Positions 9,196 through 18,045 of a stretch of 64,000 bases of DNA are shown here, in pieces. The DNA is from Thalassococcus sp. S3 (GTDB lineage Bacteria > Pseudomonadota > Alphaproteobacteria > Rhodobacterales > Rhodobacteraceae), in the NCBI RefSeq assembly GCF_004216475.1, contig NZ_CP022303.1, positions 1,240,001 to 1,304,000 of the forward strand, written 5' to 3'. Positions within the stretch are counted from its first letter, which is position 1; the number at the start of each line of letters is the position of its first letter. The notes under the pieces were generated by a model. The model worked only from the letters and a program-made list of their open reading frames with translations, did not search any database and was not told the origin of the DNA. The position numbers were made by a program, and so were the translations under genes.

Positions 9196-9801
9196 ATGCC
9201 TCGGATGTCCGGTGCCGATCGCCGGCGACAGATTTTGGCGACGGCTGTCGATGTTATTCTGAAAAAAGGTGTGGCCGGTGCCGCGACACGGGATGTGACC
9301 CAGGCGCTTGGCGTCGGTGCAGGCCTGTTGCACCACTACTTCGCGTCCTGGGACAGCCTCCGGGCCGAGGCGATCAAGCTGGCGGTGCAGCGGGAGATTG
9401 ATGAATTGAAAGAGGTCGTCGCTGCTCATCCCGACAAAGAGGTCTTTGCCTGCTTCGCCAACTGGATGGTGGAGGATGAGGACATGCGACATTGGCGGCT
9501 TTGGCTGAATGCACAGGACGAGGCACATCGCGACGATGCCCTCGCTGAGGTGATGAACATCGCGATGATGGACTGGCATGCCACCATTCGCGACGTGCTG
9601 GAGCGCGGCCTTGCCGGGCGGACGCCGGTGCCTGCCGATCTGGCTGCGGCGGCCTGGCGTGTCGCGGCTGTCATGGATGGGCTTGCAGGTGCGATGCTGG
9701 TCAAAGGGTCGATCATGACCGTCAGCCAGGCGCGTGCACTGATCCTGTCGCAGCTTGAACTGGAAGGTCTGGGCCAGACACAGCGCCAAACATCGCTCTG
9801 A
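9196..9801 (+). CDS. TetR-family transcriptional regulator (BetI-like)
   Basis: 201 residues. The N-terminal helix-turn-helix (residues about 10-55) contains RRRQILATAVDVI, TRDVTQALGV and GLLHHYFASW. The C-terminal ligand/dimer domain resembles the BetI-type TetR C-domain. The start is the ATG behind a perfect AAGGAGG (9184-9190); an earlier in-frame ATG would run translation through the operators. It is divergent from the amine oxidase gene and probably represses it and itself until an amine-type ligand binds. The ligand is unknown. Confidence 0.9.
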   Translation: MPRMSGADRRRQILATAVDVILKKGVAGAATRDVTQALGVGAGLLHHYFASWDSLRAEAIKLAVQREIDELKEVVAAHPDKEVFACFANWMVEDEDMRHWRLWLNAQDEAHRDDALAEVMNIAMMDWHATIRDVLERGLAGRTPVPADLAAAAWRVAAVMDGLAGAMLVKGSIMTVSQARALILSQLELEGLGQTQRQTSL

Positions 9802-9803
9802 CG

Positions 9804-11720
9804 TCAGAGAATGCGCTTGCCATCGCGCCATGCGGCGACAGCGCAGGGCTCCAGATCGGCGTCGTTCCAGTGCACGTCGTGAGCATTGTAGTTAAAGGCA
9901 AATTCCAGATCGCCCGCTCGCCGAAGTCTCAGGCCCTCGGGCAAGGGGCGCAGGTGCAGATCCGCTTTCCGAGCGGCCAGGTCCAGGATGCGGTCCCAAA
10001 GCGTCTCGTCCGGCCAGCCGCCCAGATACCAGTTCTGGTCATTGCCAACCAGCACCGGCATGCCGGTTTCGCTCTCAAAAAGCACGTCGCTTTCGGCCGC
10101 AAGCGTTTCCATCCAGTGTCGGATCGCTCCCCCGCCACGGACAGGGCGATGGTGGTCAGGCGGCAGGCTCTCACTCCAGAGGATTTCCACCGCAAGGTCC
10201 TCCATCATCGGGATCTTGCCGGGTGGTATGGTGAGTTCAGATGTGACCGTAAAGCTTCTGGGTCCGTAGATCTTGACGCCGTTGCTTTGCCGCATGGCGT
10301 CATGCAGCGTTGGATGCGCCCCGGCCAGGCCCGGCGCCAGGATCAGCTTGTAGCCTGAAACGTCCGCCTGATCGGAGGGCAGAATATCGACACTGAGGCC
10401 CGCGCGCCTCAGCGCCCGGTAGACCGAGAAGACGAGGCGGAAATAGTCAAAGTCCGCGCCCTGCGGCAACGTCGCCCAAGCCCAGGAAGAGGGGTAGTCA
10501 AAAAGAAGTGCGACTTCGGCGCGGGTCTGCTCCATCTCGGCAAATAGGGGCAGCTCGGCGCTGACCTGCCGGGTCTCGGCAAGGCCGGGGGCCTCTTCGT
10601 CGTTTGGCCTCAAAAGACCGGCATGCATCTGCTCCTGGGCAAAGGGGGCCTGTCTCCAGCGGAAGTAACTCACGACTTCCGCGCCGTGCGCAATCGCCTC
10701 CCAGGTCCAAAGCCGCACCATTCCGGGGAGCGGAGCAGGGTTGTAGGGTGCCCAGTTCACGGGGCCTGGTTGCTGCTCCATCACCCACCATCGACCGCGT
10801 CCGACAGCGCGGTAGAGATCATGGTGAAAGGCCTGCATGTCCGGATCACCCTGCTGCAAATAGGCCAGCTTGTGATCCGGAGAGGCTTCGATCCGATCAG
10901 AGAGAAACCCGATCGGATAGCTGTCCCAACTCGCGATATCGAGATCGGCCCCGACCGCGAAGTGATCGAATTCCAGCACCCGCCCCATGTAGTTGTGAAT
11001 AAGCGGGGCGTCCGTGGCCTTGCGCAGGGCCTGAACCTGGCTTTGGTTAAACGCGACAACTTGGTCCGAACTGAACCGCCGGAACGCCAGCTCATGAGAC
11101 GGGTTCGGCTGGGTCACGGTCAGGTTCGGCAGGTCTATTGCATCGAAATCGAGATATTCCATCGACCAGAAGACATTGCCCCAGGCCTGGTTCAGCGCTT
11201 CGATGCTGCCGTATCTTTGGGCCAGCCAAGCCCGGAACCCGTGCCGGGCGGCTTCGGAATAGCTGAGCGTGGTGTCATGACAGCCGTATTCGTTGTCAAT
11301 TTGCCAAGCCGTGATCCGCGCGTCGCGCCCGTACCGTTCGCCAAGGCGTTCCGTGATCTCCATGCAGGTCTCGCGATACCCGACATGGCTAAAGCAATAG
11401 TGGCGGCGTGATCCGAATTTGCGGGGTGAGCCCTGTGCGTCCACTGCCAGCATATCCGGAAAGCGATCTAGCATCCAACGGGGCGGTGTTGCGGTCGGTG
11501 TGCCCAAAACGACCTTCAGACCTGCGCTGACGAGGATGTCTATCGCACGGTCCAGCCAGCCAAACTGGAACTGCCCGGGTTGGGGTTCCAGACGGCTCCA
11601 TGCGAATTCACCGATGCGAACATATGTTATGCCCGCCTCCCGCATACGGGCTGCATCATTCGGCCAGATGTCTTCCGGCCAATGTTCCGGATAATAGCAG
11701 ACGCCAAGCTCCGGTCTCAC
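9804..11720 (-). CDS. GH42 beta-galactosidase
   Basis: 638 residues from a GTG start overlapping the preceding stop (GTGA). The N-terminus GVCYYPEHWP is characteristic of GH42. The acid/base Glu144 lies in WQIDNEYG and the nucleophile Glu315 in WWVMEQQPG, matching the positions known for GH42 (Glu141/Glu312 in the Thermus enzyme). A middle trimerisation-type domain and a C-terminal beta domain follow. No signal peptide is present, so it should cleave imported beta-galactosides in the cytoplasm. It is the last gene of the galactoside operon, so freed galactose would feed the lactonase, kinase and aldolase encoded just upstream. An open extension to 12059 lies inside the previous gene and was discarded. 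Confidence 0.92.
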   Translation of the reverse strand: MRPELGVCYYPEHWPEDIWPNDAARMREAGITYVRIGEFAWSRLEPQPGQFQFGWLDRAIDILVSAGLKVVLGTPTATPPRWMLDRFPDMLAVDAQGSPRKFGSRRHYCFSHVGYRETCMEITERLGERYGRDARITAWQIDNEYGCHDTTLSYSEAARHGFRAWLAQRYGSIEALNQAWGNVFWSMEYLDFDAIDLPNLTVTQPNPSHELAFRRFSSDQVVAFNQSQVQALRKATDAPLIHNYMGRVLEFDHFAVGADLDIASWDSYPIGFLSDRIEASPDHKLAYLQQGDPDMQAFHHDLYRAVGRGRWWVMEQQPGPVNWAPYNPAPLPGMVRLWTWEAIAHGAEVVSYFRWRQAPFAQEQMHAGLLRPNDEEAPGLAETRQVSAELPLFAEMEQTRAEVALLFDYPSSWAWATLPQGADFDYFRLVFSVYRALRRAGLSVDILPSDQADVSGYKLILAPGLAGAHPTLHDAMRQSNGVKIYGPRSFTVTSELTIPPGKIPMMEDLAVEILWSESLPPDHHRPVRGGGAIRHWMETLAAESDVLFESETGMPVLVGNDQNWYLGGWPDETLWDRILDLAARKADLHLRPLPEGLRLRRAGDLEFAFNYNAHDVHWNDADLEPCAVAAWRDGKRIL

Positions 11721-12580
11721 AAGATCACCTGATGTTCCGCCTGACCTTGGCCGGCGCCCGCCAGATGAAACGTCATCCCATTCGAGGGCTGGTTTTGCAG
11801 CAGCGACCGGGACAGGCCAACCGACGCGGATGTGCAGTACAAGGTGGTTAAATCGGGCCCCCCGAAAGCGGGGCACGATGTCTGCTCCGCTGCAAAGGGA
11901 TAGGCCGTCCGAAACGTGCCCTCTGTGTCGTAAACAGCGATCCGGGACGCCCCCCATTGGGCAATCCACATCCATCCCTTGGCGTCTATGACCGCGCCGT
12001 CGGGGTTCAGCCCCTCGCGTCTCAGGTCGAGGAACGTGTCCGGGTCGCCCTTGGGCCATCCGGTGCGTGGATCAAGCCTGTGGCGCAAAACGCGTCGATC
12101 ATGCGTGTCGGTAAAATACGCAAAGTCGCGACCGGGGGAAAAGCAGATGGCGTTGGCGACCGAGATACAGTCATGAAGACATCGCAATTCGCCCCCAAAG
12201 TAGCGATAGATCGCGCCTGCACCCGCTTCGGCATGTTTGCCCATCGTGCCAATCCAGAAACCGCCCCAAGGATCCGCGCGCCCGTCATTCGACCGTGTGA
12301 CCGGATTTTCGGCCTCAAGCGGCACGATACATGTGCGGTCCCCGGAGGTGAGGGAGAAGTCCCAAAGCGCGGTTTCCGACGCGATCAGCAGCCTGTCTGT
12401 GTCCAACCAGCCCGCCGCTGACACGGTTTCATCGAAATGCCACTCCTGAGTGGTTTCGCCGGCCCGTGTCAGCAATCGTTTTCCCAGAATATCGAACCAA
12501 AAGAGTTGTTCGCGCACCGGATGCCAAAGCGGACCTTCGCCAAGCTTGCAGACCCTGTCATCAAAGACGCCAGCCGTCAT
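11717..12580 (-). CDS. SMP-30/gluconolactonase-family sugar lactonase
   Basis: 287 residues of a six-bladed propeller. The motifs match the SMP-30/LRE family: LGEGPLWHP with the metal-binding Glu near residue 15, NDGRADPWGGFWIGTM, FSPG and NPDGAVIDAKG with the metal-binding Asp. It probably hydrolyses galactono-lactone to galactonate, given that it lies between a KDPGal aldolase gene and a beta-galactosidase gene. Gluconolactone or arabinonolactone would be alternatives in another context. Its start overlaps the stop of the aldolase gene (ATGA), and its stop overlaps the GTG of the galactosidase, so all three are translationally coupled. Confidence 0.88.
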   Translation of the reverse strand: MTAGVFDDRVCKLGEGPLWHPVREQLFWFDILGKRLLTRAGETTQEWHFDETVSAAGWLDTDRLLIASETALWDFSLTSGDRTCIVPLEAENPVTRSNDGRADPWGGFWIGTMGKHAEAGAGAIYRYFGGELRCLHDCISVANAICFSPGRDFAYFTDTHDRRVLRHRLDPRTGWPKGDPDTFLDLRREGLNPDGAVIDAKGWMWIAQWGASRIAVYDTEGTFRTAYPFAAEQTSCPAFGGPDLTTLYCTSASVGLSRSLLQNQPSNGMTFHLAGAGQGQAEHQVIL

Positions 12581-13182
12581 GCGACCGCCTCGTCATAGGC
12601 TTGAACGATGCGCCGGGCACGGCTGGCGACCTCGTCGAGGCTCAGACCAGGAGCATAGAGGGCCGAGCCAATGCCGAAGCCGTCGGCTGTTGCGTCGATC
12701 CAATCGCGAAAATTGCCCGGTCCCGCGCCACCAACCGCAAAAACCTGTGTCCCCTCGGGCAACACTGCGCGCAAAGCCTTGAGCCCGGCGGGCCCGGCAA
12801 GCGCGCCGGGAAACAGCTTGAGCCCGTCGGCGCCGGCGGAAAGGGCGGCGAATGCCTCTGTCGGGGTGAAGATGCCGGGCCAGCTTTGCAGATCATGTGT
12901 CTTGGTGCGCGCAATGACGGCTGGATCGCAATTGGGTGACACAATCAGTCGACCACCGGCTGCGTAAACCTCGTCCACCTCCTTGCAGGCCAAAACCGTC
13001 CCCGCGCCAATCAAAGCGCGATGGCCGTACCTTTTCGCCATGCGTTCGATACTGTCGAGCGGGCTTGGCGAATTCAGGGGCACCTCGATCCGGTCGATGC
13101 CGGCCTCGACAAGGATCTCCGCGACGGCTTCTGCTTCGTTCGGGCTGATGCCGCGTAGAATGGCGATGAGAGGGCGGCTCAT
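12577..13182 (-). CDS. dgoA: 2-dehydro-3-deoxy-6-phosphogalactonate aldolase
   Basis: 201 residues, the usual size for KDPG/KDPGal aldolases. Splits 2-keto-3-deoxy-6-phosphogalactonate into pyruvate and glyceraldehyde 3-phosphate. Glu33 in RIEVPLNSP and the Schiff-base Lys122 in GADGLKLFPG are in place. The LNSP and LKLFPG wording and the galactoside neighbours favour the galactonate rather than the gluconate enzyme. The start (MSRPLIAILRG) overlaps the kinase stop as ATGA. A longer open frame to 13341 lies within the kinase and was rejected. Confidence 0.93.
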   Translation of the reverse strand: MSRPLIAILRGISPNEAEAVAEILVEAGIDRIEVPLNSPSPLDSIERMAKRYGHRALIGAGTVLACKEVDEVYAAGGRLIVSPNCDPAVIARTKTHDLQSWPGIFTPTEAFAALSAGADGLKLFPGALAGPAGLKALRAVLPEGTQVFAVGGAGPGNFRDWIDATADGFGIGSALYAPGLSLDEVASRARRIVQAYDEAVA

Positions 13183-14087
13183 ACCGTTTCCTTGAGACTG
13201 CGATAGGCTTCGATGAGACCGGCAAGGGTCATGCGGTCTGCGTCGGCGATCACGGCGGGTGCCCCCTGAAGACTTAGCGCCTGCGCGTAGTGTTCTGTCA
13301 CCTCTCTGGATCCGATCACCGCCAGGTTCTGGCCCAGCCAATACGCGCGCGTTGCCGCCAGTTCGGCACCAATCAGCAAGCCTGAGAGATAGGCGCGCGC
13401 GCCTTCCTTCGGTGCCGCTTCAAGCAGATCACGCGACCGGACGGAGAAGAGACGCGTGGCCAGGCGTTCGGGTCTGGAGAGCGCGTCGGCCAATCCGTCC
13501 TCGAACTTCCCCGCATCCCATCCCTTCTGCGCAATGGAGTGGGACAGGACCGATTGCGTGCTGAGCAACGCAAAAAGCTCTCCGGTCATGCAGGTCTGAA
13601 AACTCACAACCTCGCCCGCGCTGACTTGCGCCCATTTGGTATGAGTACCGGGAAGGCAGATGACCCCGTCCCAATTCGGGTTCAGGGCGAGGAAGCCTGC
13701 AATCTGTGTCTCCTCTCCACGCATCACATCGGGCGGCGTGGTCTGTTTCAGACCGGCGATGACATAGGCGGCCAGCCTCGGATCGCCCTGTGGCACGGGG
13801 ACGGGCGTCGCCGAAAGAGGTTTGATCGGAACGGTCTGGTAGGGTGCTTCGACCCAGCCTTGCCGCGCGCCGACCATGCCGCAGGCGACCACCGGTGTGG
13901 ACTGCGCGGTCAGCCACGGCTCGACCAAACTCAGCAAGGTGGGTTCGAACCGGTCCCGGGTCAGTCCGCGCATCCCGTCGTCACTTTCGGCCTGCGCATG
14001 CACCTTGCCGTCAGACATGGCCCAGGCGCGCAGGCGCGAGGTTCCCCAGTCCACCGCGATCCAGTCCACTAAGCTGCCCCTTTGCAT
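13179..14087 (-). CDS. dgoK: 2-dehydro-3-deoxygalactonokinase
   Basis: 302 residues. Phosphorylates 2-keto-3-deoxygalactonate at C6, the step before DgoA in the De Ley-Doudoroff galactose pathway. The N-terminus WIAVDWGTSRLRAW is the phosphate-1 motif of the DgoK family. PGTHTKW in the middle and the C-terminal GxxVIADAD region also match. The start was taken at MQRGSLVDW behind a GGGGAG ribosome site; the open frame to 14531 runs into the preceding gene. It couples by ATGA overlap to dgoA. Confidence 0.92.
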   Translation of the reverse strand: MQRGSLVDWIAVDWGTSRLRAWAMSDGKVHAQAESDDGMRGLTRDRFEPTLLSLVEPWLTAQSTPVVACGMVGARQGWVEAPYQTVPIKPLSATPVPVPQGDPRLAAYVIAGLKQTTPPDVMRGEETQIAGFLALNPNWDGVICLPGTHTKWAQVSAGEVVSFQTCMTGELFALLSTQSVLSHSIAQKGWDAGKFEDGLADALSRPERLATRLFSVRSRDLLEAAPKEGARAYLSGLLIGAELAATRAYWLGQNLAVIGSREVTEHYAQALSLQGAPAVIADADRMTLAGLIEAYRSLKETV

Positions 14088-14098
14088 CGCTCTCCCCA

Positions 14099-14869
14099 CT
14101 AGCCGGTTGTCACGACGCCGCCGTCCACAACCATGCATTGCCCGGTCATCATGCGGCTTGTGTGAGAGGACAGGAACAGCACCGCATCGACAATGTCCTG
14201 GGGCACCAGATGCTCTTTGAGGCACTGACGGTTCAAATGGGCTGCGAGATCTTCGGGCGTTGCCCATTTGTCGAGCTGTTTTTGGGTCAGGACCCAGCCG
14301 GGCGCCAATGCGTTGACGCGGATCTTGTCGGGCCCCAATTCCCGGGCCAGACTGCGCGACAGCCCCGTGATTGCAGCGTTCGCGGCGGTGTAGGCGGGAT
14401 AGCCAGCATTGCCCATGATGTAGCTGATGGAACTGAAATTCACGATGCTGCCGCCACCCGCGCTTTTCATCCCCGCCGCGACGGCCTGGCATGCAAAGAA
14501 GTACGCCTTGAGATTGATCGCCTGCATCCAATCCCAGAACTCCGGCGTCGTCTCCGACAGGCTGTGGCGCTGATCGTTCGCGGCGTTATTGACAAGCACC
14601 GTAATCGGGCCGTGTGCTTCGGCCGCTCTTTCAAGGCTCGCACGCAATGCGTCGGTGTCGGTGATGTCGCCCTGGATAAAGAGCGGTGCATGGCCATGCT
14701 TGGCTTCCATCTCGCCCAGGAAATCCGATGCGTCCGAGCGGCCGATAAAGGCAACGCGGGCGCCTTGCGCCATGAAACCGTCCGTCAATGCGGCGCCAAT
14801 GCCGGAGCCGCCGCCAGTGATGTAGACAGAAGCGCCGTTCAGGTCATGAAAGGTTGCGGTCGGGGCCAT
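14099..14869 (-). CDS. Short-chain dehydrogenase, candidate galactose dehydrogenase
   Basis: 256 residues of classical SDR. The NAD-binding motif is TGGGSGIG (residues 18-25), NNAAN lies at 94-98, the catalytic Ser is about 147, and Tyr160 is in YPAYTAAN. The invariant SDR Lys of YxxxK reads Asn here (Asn164), which is unusual. In the operon it would supply the first oxidation of free galactose (to galactono-lactone), ahead of the lactonase, kinase and aldolase. That role is inferred from context; it could equally oxidise another sugar. Its start lies five bases after the GH4 stop, and the translated open frame upstream is within that gene. Confidence 0.8.
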   Translation of the reverse strand: MAPTATFHDLNGASVYITGGGSGIGAALTDGFMAQGARVAFIGRSDASDFLGEMEAKHGHAPLFIQGDITDTDALRASLERAAEAHGPITVLVNNAANDQRHSLSETTPEFWDWMQAINLKAYFFACQAVAAGMKSAGGGSIVNFSSISYIMGNAGYPAYTAANAAITGLSRSLARELGPDKIRVNALAPGWVLTQKQLDKWATPEDLAAHLNRQCLKEHLVPQDIVDAVLFLSSHTSRMMTGQCMVVDGGVVTTG

Positions 14870-14874
14870 GTCGG

Positions 14875-16215
14875 TCAGGCGGCCTTTTGCGGGCGGCACC
14901 AGTCGGGCAGCCAGTCGGCATGAGCGATCAGCAGATCGTCGACCAGGCTTCGGATCTGGCGCAGGTCCAGTTCGGCCGCGGTGTGGGGGTCCATCATCGC
15001 GGCGTGATAGATGTGTTCCGGCGTCTGGTCGATCAGCGCACGCACCGTCAATTCCTGCACGTTGATCTGGGTGCGCATCAGCGCGATCAGTTGTGGCGGT
15101 ATGTCCGTCACGACGGACGGTTGCACGCCGTTTGCGTCGACAAGGCAAGGGGTTTCGACCACCGCTCCCAGCGGCAGTTGCGGGATCTGGCCCGTGTTCG
15201 GCAGGTTGCCGTAAGCCGCGCATGGCCTATCCGTCACGATCGCATTCATCAGATCAGCCGCGAATTCGTGGCTGCGGGCGACCTGCGCCTCGTCACTGCC
15301 GGTGAGCACCTTGGCCTGCTCTTTCCAATCCGCGATCTGCTCCTCGCACCGTTTGGGATATTCGTCGAGGGGAATGCCGAATTCCGCGATCAGATCCTCG
15401 CGGCCCTGCTTGATGAACCACGGCACATACTCCGCCAGATGCTCGGAGCTTTCGGTGCAGAACCAGCCCAACTGATCCATCACTTCGTATCGTACCTTGT
15501 TCCCGCAACGCGGCATCAGAAGCGGGGGCTTGGGCAAGCGGCCTTCCCGATATCCGTCGCGCAGCAGCGGATAGAGGTCCCGCCCGTCATGTTCGAGCCG
15601 CAGGAAGAAGGCGACATGGTTGATACCCGCGACCTTGTGGCGGATCTGCTCTTTGGGCAGGTCGAGATCGTGGGCCATTTCCTCGACCGTATTCTGAACC
15701 GAATGGCAAAGACCCACCTGTTTCAGCGCCGGAAACGCCTCGGCCAGGGCCCAGGTGTTGATGGCCATGGGGTTTACATATTGCAAAAGCAGCGCATCTG
15801 GGCAGAGCTGCGCCATGTGCCGGGCCACGTCCCAGAGGACGGGCACAGTGCGCAAGGCCCGCATGATACCTCCGACGCCAAGCGTGTCGCCGATGGTCTG
15901 GCGCAGCCCGTATTGGCGGGGGATCTCGAAATCGGTGACGGTGCAGGGCTTGTAACCGCCGACCTGAAAAGCTGTAACGACGAAATCGGCGCCGTCGAGG
16001 GCAGCGCGCAGATCGGTGTGCGTGCTCACGGTCGCTCCGGTCCTGGTCGCGCGGATCATGCTGCGCGCGACGGTCTCGGATTCGCCCAAGCGTACCGTGT
16101 CGATATCCATCAATGCAAAATGGCTGTCGGCCAGCGCCGGGGTCAGCAAGGCGTCGCCCACGATGTTTTTCGTGAAAATCGTCGAGCCTGCGCCGACAAA
16201 GGCGATTTTCGTCAT
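14875..16215 (-). CDS. melA: GH4 alpha-galactosidase (NAD+/metal-dependent)
   Basis: 446 residues. GH4 enzymes cleave alpha-galactosides such as melibiose by an NAD+-assisted redox/elimination mechanism with Mn2+. The N-terminal NAD motif is FVGAGSTIFTKN, the metal-binding Cys170 and His171 are in GLCHSVQNT, and His200 is in GINHVAFF. MDIDTVRLGES, after the Rossmann strands, is typical of the MelA branch. No signal peptide is present, so it acts on substrate brought in by the adjacent ABC importer. It overlaps the permease gene as ATGA. Together with the GH42 enzyme, the operon can open both alpha- and beta-galactosides. Confidence 0.92.
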   Translation of the reverse strand: MTKIAFVGAGSTIFTKNIVGDALLTPALADSHFALMDIDTVRLGESETVARSMIRATRTGATVSTHTDLRAALDGADFVVTAFQVGGYKPCTVTDFEIPRQYGLRQTIGDTLGVGGIMRALRTVPVLWDVARHMAQLCPDALLLQYVNPMAINTWALAEAFPALKQVGLCHSVQNTVEEMAHDLDLPKEQIRHKVAGINHVAFFLRLEHDGRDLYPLLRDGYREGRLPKPPLLMPRCGNKVRYEVMDQLGWFCTESSEHLAEYVPWFIKQGREDLIAEFGIPLDEYPKRCEEQIADWKEQAKVLTGSDEAQVARSHEFAADLMNAIVTDRPCAAYGNLPNTGQIPQLPLGAVVETPCLVDANGVQPSVVTDIPPQLIALMRTQINVQELTVRALIDQTPEHIYHAAMMDPHTAAELDLRQIRSLVDDLLIAHADWLPDWCRPQKAA

Positions 16216-17060
16216 TTGACAGCTCCCAACGTCAGACCTGCGATGAAGTGTTTTTGCATCAGAAAGAACATTGCGACAGGTGGTAGCGCCGCGACCAAGC
16301 TGCCCGCGCTCATCAGGTGGTACATCGCGCGATATTCGGAATTGAAGGCGGTGATGCCTGCCGTGACCGGCTGGCTTTCCGGGCCTTGTGTGAGGACCAC
16401 AGCCCAGAAATAGTCGTTCCAGATGAAGGTGAAAATCAGCACCGACAGGGCCGCGATGGCGGGCTTCATCAGCGGCAGCACCACGTACCAGAAGATGCGC
16501 CATTCCGAGATGCCTTCGACCCGCGCGGCCTCGATCAACTCGAAGGGCAGCGCACGGATGAAGTTGCGCATGAAGAGCGTGCAGAACCCCGTTTGGAACG
16601 CGATGTGAAAAAGAACCAGCCCGGTTTTGGTGTTATAAAGTCCCAACTCAAGCGTGAGATCACGGACAGGCACCATCAGGATCTGGAAGGGCACGAAATT
16701 GCCCGCGACGAACATGAAGAAGATCCAGATATTGCCGCGGAATTTATAGATCCCCAAAGCGAAACCCGTCATGCAAGAGAGCGCGACCGCGCCGATCACG
16801 GTGGGGATCGTGATCATAAAGGAATTCAGCAGATAGCGCGGCATATCGCTTTGAAGGAAGACCGCGCCGTAATTCTCGGCCACCGCAAAGGCCGACGGCA
16901 GACCCCAGTAATTCGCGTTGGAAAAATCCGCGCCGGGTTTGACCGAAAAGAGCGCGACCGCCAGCAAGGGCGCAAGCCAGAGCAGCAAGGCCACCGGCAA
17001 GGCCGTTTTATAAAGGGTTTGGGCGGCGGCGGACTGGGTTTCGATTGGCTTGGGGAACAT
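16212..17060 (-). CDS. Sugar ABC importer permease (MalG-type)
   Basis: 282 residues with six predicted membrane helices. The EAA loop (ELIEAARVEGISEWRIFWYVVLP) that contacts the ATPase is present. The short cytoplasmic N-terminus and length match the MalG/CUT1 family. It starts one base after the stop of the partner permease and overlaps the alpha-galactosidase gene. The importer probably carries alpha- and/or beta-galactosides, judged from the two glycosidases in the same operon. Its ATPase is encoded at 20235 on the other strand. Confidence 0.92.
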   Translation of the reverse strand: MFPKPIETQSAAAQTLYKTALPVALLLWLAPLLAVALFSVKPGADFSNANYWGLPSAFAVAENYGAVFLQSDMPRYLLNSFMITIPTVIGAVALSCMTGFALGIYKFRGNIWIFFMFVAGNFVPFQILMVPVRDLTLELGLYNTKTGLVLFHIAFQTGFCTLFMRNFIRALPFELIEAARVEGISEWRIFWYVVLPLMKPAIAALSVLIFTFIWNDYFWAVVLTQGPESQPVTAGITAFNSEYRAMYHLMSAGSLVAALPPVAMFFLMQKHFIAGLTLGAVK

Positions 17061-17061
17061 C

Positions 17062-17994
17062 TCAGTGCTCCCGTTCTTCGCGGTACATCGACCAGAGGAA
17101 ATAGGCGATGAAGACCATCATGATGAGGAACAGCACGACAGCGATGGCCGCGCCGTATCCCATGCGGAAGCCGTATTCCGAAAGCGCTACTTCGAACATG
17201 TAGAACGCGAGCACACGTGACGAGCCGAAGGGTCCGCCCGCCGTCATGATGGAAATCAGGTCAAAGCTGCGCAATGCGCCGATGATCGTGACGACAAAGG
17301 CGATGAAGGTGGCCGGGCGCAATTGCGGCAGGATGATATGCCAGAGCATCCGCCAGCCTTTGGCCCCGTCCAGTCGCCCGGCCTCGATTTGCTCGGGATC
17401 CACGGCGTTCAGGCCGGTGAGGTACAGGATCATGCAATAGGCGGTCTGGGGCCAGAGGCCGGCCAGGATGATCCCGTAGGTTACGGTGTTTTCGTTGCCC
17501 AGCAGGTTGATCGGACCCAGGCCAACGGCGCCCAGCATGGTGTTCAGCAGGCCGAAGGTCGGATCGTAAAACCAGGTAAAGACCAGACCCACCACGACCT
17601 GGCTGATGACAAAGGGAAAGAAGAAAAGGGATTTGTAGAGGCGGATACCGGCGACCGTCTGGTTTAGAAAGAGTGCGATGAAAAGCCCGCCGGGAATGGC
17701 CAAAAGGTAGAGCAGCAGCCAAAGGACGTTGTTTTTCAGGGAGATATAGAACGCATCCCGGTCGACCCATTCCCAGTAAAGGTCCTCGTAGTGGCGCAAG
17801 CCCACATATTCGGCCTCTCCCAGCCCGTCCCATTCGTAAAGCGACAGGCCGAAGGACTGGAAGATCGGGAAGATGACATAGAAGAGGAAGAAAAGGATGC
17901 CCGGTGCCAGGAACAACCACGGCGCGATGGCTTGCTGGTTGCGGTGAAACCAGCTCTCCTGCGTCTCGGTTGGGGTCAGGGCGGCATCGGTCAT
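17062..17994 (-). CDS. Sugar ABC importer permease (MalF-type)
   Basis: 310 residues with six predicted helices. The first hydrophobic helix is APWLFLAPGILFFLFYVIF. The EAA loop reads EQIEAGRLDGAKGWRMLWHI, with a Gly as is common in CUT1 permeases. It is the inner-membrane partner of the MalG-type protein encoded next. An intergenic hairpin (18011-18038) separates it from the binding-protein gene, which probably sets a lower expression level for the permeases. Confidence 0.92.
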   Translation of the reverse strand: MTDAALTPTETQESWFHRNQQAIAPWLFLAPGILFFLFYVIFPIFQSFGLSLYEWDGLGEAEYVGLRHYEDLYWEWVDRDAFYISLKNNVLWLLLYLLAIPGGLFIALFLNQTVAGIRLYKSLFFFPFVISQVVVGLVFTWFYDPTFGLLNTMLGAVGLGPINLLGNENTVTYGIILAGLWPQTAYCMILYLTGLNAVDPEQIEAGRLDGAKGWRMLWHIILPQLRPATFIAFVVTIIGALRSFDLISIMTAGGPFGSSRVLAFYMFEVALSEYGFRMGYGAAIAVVLFLIMMVFIAYFLWSMYREEREH

Positions 17995-18010
17995 CAGTTT
18001 GGCCTTGATG

Positions 18011-18038
18011 GGCCCGCCCGCATGCCGCGGAACGGGCC
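18011..18038 (-). terminator. Intercistronic stem-loop between binding-protein and permease genes
   Basis: On the transcribed strand the arms GGCCCG and CGGGCC pair, with CCGC/GCGG continuing inside, giving about ten pairs. No T-run follows. Such stem-loops commonly protect the upstream binding-protein message or cause partial termination before permease genes. Confidence 0.6.
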
Positions 18039-18045
18039 GGTTGGA

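Noticed and set aside
14854..16413. 519-codon open frame on the + strand
   Set aside because: Antisense to the GH4 alpha-galactosidase, whose motifs are complete.
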